Shown: positions 1 through 6,108, counted from the first letter of the stretch. The stretch: DNA of 8,672 nucleotides from an uncultured Eubacteriales bacterium (GCA_902803725.1 CADCRD010000185.1:1-8672); one strand, 5' to 3'. Made by a program: numbers and translations. The notes: generated by a model not told the origin, from the letters alone.

Positions 1-1260
1 CCTCAGAACATGCGGTGATATCAGATGTATCTCGTCTGCAATGCCCGATATATATTTTACACCGTTCAGAAGTGCCGCAGCTGCAGAGACCATTCTCTCT
101 GAACTGCGTCCGGTCACGATTTTCCCGTCAGGCAGTTCAATAGCGACAACTGCCACATTCTCATCTTCCTCAGAGCCGGGACCTGCCATTATTCTTTCAG
201 CAGCCTTTCTGGCGGCCACGAGAACATCCCGGTCCTCTTCCTTAAGCTTCAGATCATCCATCAGCAGCTTGCATCTCTTAACGGAATCCTCCGATATCTT
301 TCCTTTTTTGTAATCACTTTTTGCAATAAGATATCTGCGAATGACCTCCTGGCATGCTGCCTGTCTGCAGACATCATCATCTGTGATGCAAAAGCCGACA
401 CGATTCACACCCATATCAGTCGGCGATTTATATTCCGACTCGGCACCGGAGATCTTCTCGATGATCCTTCTTACAACAGGGAATATCTCCATGTCACGGT
501 TGTAGTTAACTGCCATCTTACCATAGGCTTCAAGGTGGAAGGAGTCTATCATGTTGACATCCTTAAGATCTGCTGTTGCTGCTTCATAAGCAATATTGAC
601 CGGATGTTTCAGCGGAAGACTCCACACAGGGAACGTTTCAAATTTTGCATAGCGCGCCGTAACACCGCGCTGCTTTTCATGGTACAGCTGTGAAAGACAG
701 GTGGCCAGCTTTCCCGATCCGCCGCCCGGTGCGTTGACTACAACGATCGGTTTTGTGACTTCGATGTACGGATTCGCGCCATATCCCTCTTCACTTACTA
801 TGGTGTCAACATCAGTGGGGTATCCCTTTGTGTAACTGTGTTTATATGTCCTGATACCACGGCGTTCAAGCCTGTTGATGAACATATTGACCGGCGGAAT
901 ATCCTCGTAGCGTGTCACGACAACACTGTTAATGGACAGCCCGTACTGCCTGAACATATCGATGATACGCATTACCTCAAGATCATATGTGATCCCGAAA
1001 TCTGCGCGGGTCTTGTTAGTGGCTATATCACCGGAATATATGCATATGATCACCTCTGCCTTGTCCCTCATCCGATGCAGCAATTTGATCTTTGCATTTT
1101 CATCAAATCCCGGCAGAACTCTCATAGCATGCTTGTCCTGCACCAGTTTGCCTCCGAATTCCAGATACAGTCTCTCGCTGTTCCCTTCGTTGATTCTTTC
1201 GAGGATATATTTTGACTGTTCCTCGAGATATTTTTCTGCATCAAAACCGATCTTACCCAC
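1..1260 (-). CDS. DUF1846 (UPF0371) family protein, 3' part cut by the window edge
   Basis: The first 420 codons translate without a stop and run off the left edge; the family is usually about 490-505 residues, so roughly 75-85 C-terminal residues are missing. I recognise the family from its N-terminus (GKIGFDAEKYLEEQS), the LYLEFGGKL segment near residues 32-40, and the glycine-rich loop PGGGSGK at 178-184 followed by LATCLSQLYHEKQRG. This loop resembles a phosphate-binding P-loop, but K184 is followed by Leu rather than Thr/Ser, so it is not a standard Walker A. Later landmarks are FETFPVWSLPLKHPVN (about 207-222), AYEAATADLKDVNMIDSFH (about 224-242) and, close to the window edge, LHLISPH-like DEIHLISPHVL. 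The protein should be cytosolic: no signal peptide or membrane span is visible. Its biochemical role is not established; nucleotide binding is an inference from the loop. The GTG start at 1258-1260 is set by AAGGAG at 1267-1272. It is the last gene seen of the minus-strand cluster, 69 nt after the small membrane protein gene. Confidence 0.9.
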   Translation of the reverse strand, partial: MGKIGFDAEKYLEEQSKYILERINEGNSERLYLEFGGKLVQDKHAMRVLPGFDENAKIKLLHRMRDKAEVIICIYSGDIATNKTRADFGITYDLEVMRIIDMFRQYGLSINSVVVTRYEDIPPVNMFINRLERRGIRTYKHSYTKGYPTDVDTIVSEEGYGANPYIEVTKPIVVVNAPGGGSGKLATCLSQLYHEKQRGVTARYAKFETFPVWSLPLKHPVNIAYEAATADLKDVNMIDSFHLEAYGKMAVNYNRDMEIFPVVRRIIEKISGAESEYKSPTDMGVNRVGFCITDDDVCRQAACQEVIRRYLIAKSDYKKGKISEDSVKRCKLLMDDLKLKEEDRDVLVAARKAAERIMAGPGSEEDENVAVVAIELPDGKIVTGRSSERMVSAAAALLNGVKYISGIADEIHLISPHVLR

Positions 1261-1266
1261 TTTTTT

Positions 1267-1272
1267 CTCCTT
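1267..1272 (-). promoter_or_regulatory. Ribosome binding site fixing the GTG start of the DUF1846 gene
   Basis: On the minus strand AAGGAG stands 6 nt before GTG at 1260. No in-frame ATG gives the family's GKIGFD N-terminus, so this site decides the start. Confidence 0.8.
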
Positions 1273-1287
1273 TGCAAAATAACATAT

Positions 1288-1315
1288 GTCCCATTTTCAG
1301 ATGCGAAAACGGGAC
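1288..1315 (-). promoter_or_regulatory. 11-bp hairpin between the small membrane protein gene and the DUF1846 gene
   Basis: Arms 1288-1298 and 1305-1315 are inverted repeats of GTCCCGTTTTC with one C/T difference, which becomes a G-U pair in the minus-strand RNA; the loop is 6 nt. It lies 15 nt downstream of the TAA of the 32-residue gene and 15 nt upstream of the DUF1846 ribosome binding site. The minus-strand sequence after it is ATATGTTATTTTG, which is not a clean U-tract, so it is a poor intrinsic terminator. An mRNA-stability or processing element, a weak attenuator or a protein-binding palindrome are all possible. The structure is seen directly; the function is inferred. Confidence 0.5.
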
Positions 1316-1329
1316 AGTTCATCTGCTCC

Positions 1330-1428
1330 TTAAAAGAAGCTGCTTCCTATCAATATGCCTGATGTTACTACCATTGCGATGACGCATACCCAGGCAACTA
1401 CACGCATCCATCTTTTCTTTGTATCCAT
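1330..1428 (-). CDS. Small single-pass membrane protein, 32 residues, unknown function
   Basis: An ATG at 1426-1428 opens a 32-codon frame ending in TAA at 1330-1332. The product has a basic head (K4, K5, R6, R9), one hydrophobic span at about residues 10-28 (VVAWVCVIAMVV...GILIG), and a short SSFF end. By the positive-inside rule the N-terminus faces the cytosol and the C-terminus is outside. Support for it being real: it fills an otherwise empty 231-nt gap between DUF1934 and DUF1846, has the same strand as both, and has the composition of a genuine membrane helix. The upstream sequence is purine-rich; AGGG sits 11 nt before ATG, a loose spacing. The same frame stays open for 15 codons upstream (reading like SKYEKERIREK) back to a TAA but has no ATG, GTG or TTG, so a longer form would need a rare start codon. 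I do not recognise a named family. Confidence 0.6.
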   Translation of the reverse strand: MDTKKRWMRVVAWVCVIAMVVTSGILIGSSFF

Positions 1429-1491
1429 GGAACTTTTTTCCCTGATCCTTTCCTTCTCATATTTGCTTACGATATTCTTTTACAGCGCAAA

Positions 1492-1920
1492 TCACTGTGT
1501 CACTTCAACTTTCAATCTGCTGCGGCCTTCTGCCAGACCCTTCAGGCTGATGTTGTAATCAATGTCCACGACTCCGCCTTTGGCGGGATCCACAGTATTG
1601 ACAAGCTCATTCGTCAGCACTTCCATTTCGACCGTTCCGAATGGCGTATCATAAAAGCCGTTGTATCTTTTGCCTTTTTCAAAGTGGATCTCTGTATCTA
1701 TACCCACTGCGCTTCCGTGACGCGCCATGCGAACTACATTGTCATAAAGTGTCAGCCGTGTCTTGCATCCCTGCATGCCGGAAAATTCACTCTCATCGTA
1801 AGTGAGATAGATCTTGCCTGCCCGCTGATAAAGCTTGCCCTCTGTGACGAGTTCAAGCTGGTCCTCCTCAACATCTTCGTATATATGCTTTCCTGTTATC
1901 TTTAACTTGACATCCTTCAT
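1492..1920 (-). CDS. DUF1934 family protein (YwiB-like beta-barrel), 142 residues
   Basis: The family is recognised from the alternating beta-strand pattern and its conserved points: the KLKITGKH opening strand, GKIYLTYDES at about 36-44, GCKTRLTL at about 51-58, KRYNGFYDTPFGTVEMEV at about 84-101, and the closing strand DIDYNISL at about 119-126. Members are small cytosolic proteins of about 140-150 residues with a calycin-like barrel, and their ligand is not known, so only the fold can be named. No signal peptide or membrane segment is present. The start is ATG at 1918-1920, because AAGGAG at 1927-1932 is 6 nt upstream of it. A TTG five codons further upstream would place this same AAGGAG inside the coding region and has no site of its own. 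It lies 139 nt downstream of hslO and 63 nt upstream of the small membrane protein gene. I saw no clear promoter of its own in the 1921-2059 gap, so co-transcription with hslO is likely. Confidence 0.85.
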   Translation of the reverse strand: MKDVKLKITGKHIYEDVEEDQLELVTEGKLYQRAGKIYLTYDESEFSGMQGCKTRLTLYDNVVRMARHGSAVGIDTEIHFEKGKRYNGFYDTPFGTVEMEVLTNELVNTVDPAKGGVVDIDYNISLKGLAEGRSRLKVEVTQ

Positions 1921-1926
1921 TCTTCT

Positions 1927-1932
1927 CTCCTT
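1927..1932 (-). promoter_or_regulatory. Ribosome binding site fixing the start of the DUF1934 gene
   Basis: AAGGAG on the minus strand with a 6-nt spacer to ATG at 1920. It argues against the in-frame TTG at 1933-1935, which directly abuts it on the upstream side. Confidence 0.8.
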
Positions 1933-2059
1933 CAATTACTGACCGTGCCCTCTTTCGCAATCACATTTTGTGATATAGTCTGCACTTTCCCCGAAACCTT
2001 TCTTACCCGTTTGATTTCATATCCACACACAATAGTTCATATCAGCACGACAATATATA

Positions 2060-2971
2060 TTACATCTTTTTGAAGATTTCTTCCAGTTCTTTTCGGTCAA
2101 ATGTATATTTTGAATTGCAAAAATTACAGCGCAGCTCCGCCTGTCCGTCTTCCTCAATGATCTCACGAAGATCTGCTTTGCCTATCGTTGCCAGTGCGCT
2201 CATCATGCGCTGCCTGCTGCAGTCGCATTTCCACCGTACATCTTTTGTACCTTTTATTTCGAGAGCATACTCTTCCGGCAGATCTGCAAACACATCATCC
2301 ATCATGGTCATAAGAACGCCTTCTTCAGTCTTGCCAGCTGACTTTAAAATGGCTTTTTCTACAGAGGTGGTGACAGGAGGCATTTCGCCCAGCAGTTTTT
2401 CCAGAGCATCGACCGCCCCTTCCTGTGCGTCCGGAAGCATCTGCACGAATATACCTCCGGCAGCCGCTACATCCAGATCTTCACCTACCTTGACTCCCAG
2501 AGCGACTGAAGTGTTCATCTGCTCTGATATGAAATAATAAGCCGCAAGATCTTCTGCGATCTCTCCGGAAACCAGAGCTATCGTTCCGGAATAAGGCTCG
2601 CCCATCCCAAGATCCCGGATGACCGTCAGTTCTCCTATACCCAGACTGCCCCCGACATCCAGTTTGCCGTTCTTCAGCGGCAGATCGACATTCGGGTCTG
2701 CAATGTATCCTTTGATATTTCCATTACCGTCGGCACATGCCAGTATCTGTCTGGCCGGCCCGTCACCTTTGAACTGAACAGTCAGTTTGTTGTCCGGCTC
2801 TCCCAGCATGGTGCTCATCAGAGCAGTTCCCGTAAGGACTCTGCCCAGACCTGCTGTCGCCACAGGTGTCGTCTGGTGTATCTGTGATGCCTCCCGGCAC
2901 ATATCTGTTGTTATCGTCAGATGGACACGAAAACTGCCGCTCTTGTCCATCGCTATCAAAACCTTGCTCAT
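2060..2971 (-). CDS. hslO: Hsp33 redox-regulated molecular chaperone
   Basis: Hsp33 is a cytosolic holdase that is inactive while its four cysteines bind zinc, and becomes active when oxidation releases the metal and unfolds the C-terminal part. This 303-residue product matches the family in length and order. The N-terminal domain carries RVHLTITTDMC (15-25), a KLTVQFKGDGP strand-turn (62-72) and KLDVGGSLGIGELTVIRDLG (103-122). The FISEQMNTSVALGV segment (147-160) and AAGGIFVQMLPDA (170-182) close that domain. The redox switch is C249-x-C251 (KCDCSRQR) and C282-x-x-C285 (CNFCNSKY), complete with all four ligands. The preceding codon is an in-frame TAA, so ATG at 2969-2971 is the first possible start; AAGGAG lies about 15 nt upstream, longer than usual. 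It follows the phosphohexomutase gene by only 36 nt, which points to co-transcription. A redox chaperone in an anaerobe's operon suggests protection against oxygen or hypochlorous acid exposure, but that is inference. Confidence 0.96.
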   Translation of the reverse strand: MSKVLIAMDKSGSFRVHLTITTDMCREASQIHQTTPVATAGLGRVLTGTALMSTMLGEPDNKLTVQFKGDGPARQILACADGNGNIKGYIADPNVDLPLKNGKLDVGGSLGIGELTVIRDLGMGEPYSGTIALVSGEIAEDLAAYYFISEQMNTSVALGVKVGEDLDVAAAGGIFVQMLPDAQEGAVDALEKLLGEMPPVTTSVEKAILKSAGKTEEGVLMTMMDDVFADLPEEYALEIKGTKDVRWKCDCSRQRMMSALATIGKADLREIIEEDGQAELRCNFCNSKYTFDRKELEEIFKKM

Positions 2972-3007
2972 TTATTTTAGTTCTCTCTCCTTTTTGGCCT
3001 ATACGTC

Positions 3008-4651
3008 CTATTCCGCCTGCATGATCTGTCTCATGCGGGCTTCATTCTCTTCGATTATCTGTTGTGCTTTCTTCGCATCATCACCATGCGAGAACAGATA
3101 TATTTTGATTTTCGGTTCAGTACCCGACGGTCTTACGATGACCTTTGACTCGTCCTCAAACACGAATTCCATGATGTTTGATTTCGGCAATTCATCCTGC
3201 TCAAGATAATCCAGTCTCGAAATGATCTTTTTGCCCATGAAGTCTTCGCTTTCTCTGAAGAATTTCATGATGCTGTCCATTTTCTGAACGCCCGCGCTGC
3301 CTTCAAAAGTAAAGCTTACGACGTTCTCAAGATACGTACCGTATTTATCATACAGTTCCTGCATGACCTGACTGATATCCATGCCGCGTTCTTTATGATA
3401 AGCAGCCATCTGTGCGACCAGCATAGCTGTGCTTACGCCATCTTTGTCTCTGACATAGTCACCACCCAGGTACCCGTTTCCTTCTTCAAATCCAAACACA
3501 TAACGGTCTCCCAGCTGATCCATTTTTTCACCAATGAATTTGAACCCGATCAGCGTCTGCTGCACCTCGACACCATAGTCAGCCGCAATGCGGTCAACAA
3601 GAGGTGTGCTGACTATTGTTCTGATCATTACGGGATCCTTCGGAAGCTCCTTGTTCCTGCAAATGTAATCGAACAGCAACACGCCGATGTGGTTCCCCTT
3701 TGGATAACTGTACCCGACCTTAGTCTTCTGAGCGATCCCTACTCTGTCGCAGTCAGGGTCAGTCGCTATGATTATATCTGCATCTTCTTTTTCACTAAGC
3801 GCAACAGCAAGATCATACACAGCATGTTCTTCCGGATTAGGTGACGGACATGTCGGAAAGTTTCCATCCGGATCTTTCTGTTCAGGAACGACATAAACAT
3901 TACCGACACCTGCCTTGTCCAGGATCCAAGTGACCGGCATCAGTCCGGCGCCATTCAGCGGAGTGTATACGACCTTGAAATCCTTAAGATCAACGGACGG
4001 CAGAGAATAACTGTATGCCTTCTCAAGATATTCCTGCTCGATATCTTCAGAAATAAATTCACATCCGTTTTCAAGAGCTGCTTCAAAGCTCATGCTTTTC
4101 ACGTCTTCAAATATATCCACTTTGTCTATTTCGGCAAGAATGTCAGCAGGATCACTGCCCAGTATCTGACAGCCATTTGAATTGTATACCTTGTAGCCAT
4201 TATATTTTTTCGGGTTATGACTGGCAGTGATCATGACTCCCATGTCGCATCCAAGTCTTCTTACCGCAAAAGAGCATCCTGAAACAGGCATAAGCTGTTT
4301 GAAAATATATGCTTTGATACCGTTTGCTGTCAGAACCGCGGCCGTCGTCTCAGCGAACAACCTTGAATTGTTGCGGCTGTCATAACTGATTGCAGCTGAC
4401 GGATTTTTAAATTTAGCATTCATATAATTTGCCAGACCCTGTGTGGCTCTTCTGATGACATAGATATTCATACGATTCGTTCCTGCAGCCATCACGCCTC
4501 TCAGTCCGGCTGTACCGAACTCCAGATCTCTGTAAAATGCCTCGTAAATCGCAGAATCATCGGACTTCATTGCAACGAGCTCTGCTTTTGTCTGTTCATC
4601 CATATCTGGGTTAGCCATCCATTTTTCAAATTGTTTTTTTGCATTTTCCAT
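3008..4651 (-). CDS. pgcA: Alpha-D-phosphohexomutase, phosphoglucomutase type (PgcA-like)
   Basis: The 547-residue cytosolic enzyme should interconvert hexose 1- and 6-phosphates (glucose most likely, mannose possible) through a phosphoserine and a bis-phosphorylated intermediate. All four family regions are visible. GTAGLRG at about 46-52 leads into the phosphoserine loop TASHNP at 142-147, with S144 the phosphorylated residue. The metal loop DPDCDR is at 298-303, the sugar-specificity loop GFEEGNG at 387-393, and the phosphate-binding RPSGTEPKIKIY at 507-518. Length and the GTAGLRG opening fit the long Firmicute PgcA branch better than the roughly 450-residue GlmM/ManB type. Oddity: the specificity loop has Gly-Asn where relatives usually show Ser-Tyr after GFEE. 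The start is ATG at 4649-4651: AAAGGAG at 4660-4666 is 8 nt upstream of it, whereas two in-frame ATGs eight and seven codons earlier have no such site. It is the first gene of the minus-strand cluster and is divergent from htrA. Substrate preference cannot be fixed from sequence alone. Confidence 0.93.
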   Translation of the reverse strand: MENAKKQFEKWMANPDMDEQTKAELVAMKSDDSAIYEAFYRDLEFGTAGLRGVMAAGTNRMNIYVIRRATQGLANYMNAKFKNPSAAISYDSRNNSRLFAETTAAVLTANGIKAYIFKQLMPVSGCSFAVRRLGCDMGVMITASHNPKKYNGYKVYNSNGCQILGSDPADILAEIDKVDIFEDVKSMSFEAALENGCEFISEDIEQEYLEKAYSYSLPSVDLKDFKVVYTPLNGAGLMPVTWILDKAGVGNVYVVPEQKDPDGNFPTCPSPNPEEHAVYDLAVALSEKEDADIIIATDPDCDRVGIAQKTKVGYSYPKGNHIGVLLFDYICRNKELPKDPVMIRTIVSTPLVDRIAADYGVEVQQTLIGFKFIGEKMDQLGDRYVFGFEEGNGYLGGDYVRDKDGVSTAMLVAQMAAYHKERGMDISQVMQELYDKYGTYLENVVSFTFEGSAGVQKMDSIMKFFRESEDFMGKKIISRLDYLEQDELPKSNIMEFVFEDESKVIVRPSGTEPKIKIYLFSHGDDAKKAQQIIEENEARMRQIMQAE

Positions 4652-4659
4652 TATTCTAT

Positions 4660-4666
4660 CTCCTTT
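4660..4666 (-). promoter_or_regulatory. Ribosome binding site fixing the start of pgcA
   Basis: AAAGGAG on the minus strand, 8 nt before ATG at 4651. It lies inside the longer frame that begins with ATG ATG at 4675, which shows that the longer start is not the one used. Confidence 0.8.
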
Positions 4667-4669
4667 ATT

Positions 4670-4689
4670 CATCACTTTTCATCACTTTT
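4670..4689 (-). repeat. Tandem duplication of a 10-bp unit in the pgcA leader
   Basis: Two perfect adjacent copies of catcactttt on the plus strand (minus-strand unit AAAAGTGATG). They sit just upstream of the pgcA ribosome binding site and would be in its mRNA leader. Confidence 0.75.
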
Positions 4690-4699
4690 TATCTTCTTT

Positions 4700-4717
4700 T
4701 TTGTCATGTTTGTCATG
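4700..4717 (-). repeat. Tandem duplication of a 9-bp unit in the pgcA leader
   Basis: Two perfect adjacent copies of tttgtcatg on the plus strand (minus-strand CATGACAAA), 10 nt from the other duplication. Slipped replication or paired protein-binding sites are both possible. Confidence 0.75.
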
Positions 4718-4740
4718 CGCCCAAACGCTCTATCGTCAGA

Positions 4741-4769
4741 ATTATACTGATATCCCCCTGCCGAATACG
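4741..4769 (-). promoter_or_regulatory. Proximal promoter candidate for the pgcA cluster
   Basis: A perfect TATAAT -10 box reads on the minus strand at 4741-4746. The hexamer 17 nt upstream is CGTATT at 4764-4769, a poor -35 match, and there is no TG extension. If used, transcription would begin near 4734 and give a leader of about 80 nt. A short inverted repeat (TCAG/CTGA) flanks the -10 box and might bind a regulator. Confidence 0.3.
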
Positions 4770-4875
4770 TTTATCAGTAAATTTTCAACGCTAACAGCTT
4801 GTGCTTTATCAAGCGCATACTGAAAAACTGCTGAATGAAATTGAAGTTGTATTTTAAGGTAAATTTCAATAATGT

Positions 4876-4904
4876 ATTTTATCATAACTACACAATAAAG
4901 TAAA
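4876..4904 (-). promoter_or_regulatory. Distal sigma-A-type promoter candidate for the pgcA cluster
   Basis: On the minus strand TTTACT (4899-4904, 4 of 6) and TAAAAT (4876-4881, 5 of 6) are separated by exactly 17 nt, and the -10 box carries the TG extension (TGATAAAAT). Transcription would start near 4869, giving a leader of about 218 nt before pgcA. The -35 box directly abuts the htrA ribosome binding site at 4905-4910, so this promoter lies within the presumed htrA 5' untranslated region. Confidence 0.45.
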
Positions 4905-4918
4905 AGGAGGAAACGGAG

Positions 4919-6061
4919 ATGTACGATAGGAAAGATTACTACTACGATCCTGTAAACCATTACTATACATACGATCCTGACGGATACTACGCCCGGCAGT
5001 CAGATATGTTCAGCGGCAATGACGGCGAATTCGGCAATCATCCGGGAGGTCCGGACAGAAAAAGCAAAAAATCAAAAAAAGAAAAAAAGGCTGTTACACT
5101 GACCCGCTCAAAACTGGTTGCTCTGATGCTTGTCATGGTGATGCTTGCGGGTCTTGCAGGTTTTGGCGGAGCTAAACTGGCAGGTGCGGGAAATTTCACC
5201 GTCAGTCAGAATGACCAGACGGTGACCAGCACAGGATATGACCTCAAAGAATCGACCGGCAGCAAATTGACGATCCAGCAGATCGCTGATAAATGTCAGG
5301 ACTCTGTTGTTTCGATCAGAACTGAGAGTGTCAGTCAGGGTTCCTGGATCCGTGAATATGTAACCGAAGGAGCCGGCAGTGGTGTCATTTTCAAAAGTGA
5401 CGGTTATATTCTTACAAACAATCACGTAGTCAAAGGTGCAAACAAAGTAACAGTGACTGTAGATACAAAGAGTGGAAAAACCAAGGATTATCAGGCAAAA
5501 ATCGTCGGAACAGATGCAAGTAATGATGTCGCTGTTCTTAAGATAAACGCCAAGAACCTGACTGCAGCAACGCTCGGCAAGAGCAGCAGCACTTCCGTCG
5601 GCGACATGGCAGTTGTGGTCGGCAATCCTCTGGGAGAACTGGGAGACAGTGTATCTGCAGGCATCATCAGTTCTACTTCGCGTAAAGTTACCATAGAAAA
5701 CCAGCAAATGAACCTGATCCAGACAGACGCGTCTATCAACCCGGGCAATTCAGGCGGAGGCCTCTTCAACGGATCCGGTCAATTGGTTGGACTGGTTGTC
5801 GCAAAATCCTCAGGAACAGGTATCGAGGGGCTTGGATTCGCTATTCCAATCGATACAGTTCTGAAATCTGCACAAAACATCATAAATGGCAAAGTAAATG
5901 ACAATGCCGGGACTGGCAACGATCAGCAGCAGGATCAGGGCAGCAGCAACAATGGTAATGACAATTGGGAAGACGGCAGTCAGGGCGGAGGTCAGGATGA
6001 CTTTTGGAATGACAACGGCGGCAGTGAAGATGGCAGCAGCTTGTTCGACTTTTTCTTCTAA
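4919..6061 (+). CDS. Membrane-anchored HtrA/DegP-like serine protease without a PDZ domain
   Basis: Trypsin-fold (S1C) protease expected to degrade or trim misfolded proteins outside the membrane. ATG at 4919 follows AGGAGG by 8 nt. The 380 residues divide as follows. Residues 1-24 form a cytosolic head with nine tyrosines (2, 7-9, 15, 16, 18, 23, 24). A basic stretch of Lys/Arg/Ser lies at 47-57. One membrane span lies at about 65-86 and anchors the protein with the protease outside. The protease domain, about 118-325, has the complete triad: H169 in TNNHVV, D203 in SNDVAVLKI, and S278 in NPGNSGGG. The usual HtrA follows this with a PDZ domain of about 90 residues. Here 55 residues (326-380) rich in Gly, Asn, Gln, Ser and Asp replace it, with 12 acidic and no basic residues, ending LFDFFF. 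The reading frame is clean and the stop is followed by a strong terminator, so I see no sign of a broken gene. Family members often answer to envelope or heat stress; no CIRCE or complete CtsR site is visible here. Confidence 0.94.
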   Translation: MYDRKDYYYDPVNHYYTYDPDGYYARQSDMFSGNDGEFGNHPGGPDRKSKKSKKEKKAVTLTRSKLVALMLVMVMLAGLAGFGGAKLAGAGNFTVSQNDQTVTSTGYDLKESTGSKLTIQQIADKCQDSVVSIRTESVSQGSWIREYVTEGAGSGVIFKSDGYILTNNHVVKGANKVTVTVDTKSGKTKDYQAKIVGTDASNDVAVLKINAKNLTAATLGKSSSTSVGDMAVVVGNPLGELGDSVSAGIISSTSRKVTIENQQMNLIQTDASINPGNSGGGLFNGSGQLVGLVVAKSSGTGIEGLGFAIPIDTVLKSAQNIINGKVNDNAGTGNDQQQDQGSSNNGNDNWEDGSQGGGQDDFWNDNGGSEDGSSLFDFFF

Positions 6062-6108
6062 AGAAAGTTACTCCTCTCTCTAAATAAGTGTGAATAATAT
6101 AGAAGAGC

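Larger units (their letters stand above)
4652..4918. other. Divergent intergenic region between pgcA and htrA
   Basis: This 267-nt AT-rich gap must hold promoters for both directions. For the minus strand I see a good distal and a weaker proximal promoter, listed separately. For the plus strand (htrA) nothing is convincing; the best is TTGTAT at 4847-4852 and TAATGT at 4870-4875 with a 17-nt spacer, only 3 of 6 matches in each box. A short potential hairpin with stem GCTTG/CAAGC lies at about 4798-4815. Two tandem duplications lie close to pgcA. A 47-codon minus-strand frame crosses the region but has no ribosome binding site and its first codon overlaps the distal -10 box, so I do not call it a gene. 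Confidence 0.6.

Noticed and set aside
838..1282. Plus-strand open frames over the start of the DUF1846 gene
   Set aside because: They are antisense to a clearly conserved protein and have no ribosome binding site.
1960..1974. Palindrome ATCACA-TTT-TGTGAT upstream of the DUF1934 gene
   Set aside because: The half-sites are in the opposite order to a CRP/FNR-type TGTGA-N6-TCACA site, the stem is only 6 bp with a 3-nt loop, and no promoter is recognisable nearby.
4847..4875. TTGTAT/TAATGT as the htrA promoter
   Set aside because: Spacing is 17 nt but each box matches consensus at only 3 of 6 positions, which is near chance in AT-rich DNA.
4742..4960. A minus-strand frame of 47-72 codons across the pgcA/htrA divergent region
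   Set aside because: No Shine-Dalgarno precedes any of its starts, it begins inside htrA or over the candidate -10 box, and its composition looks non-coding.
5108..5707. A 199-codon open frame on the minus strand inside htrA
   Set aside because: It lies antisense to the conserved protease domain, has no ribosome binding site, and its translation resembles no family. It follows from the codon pattern of htrA.
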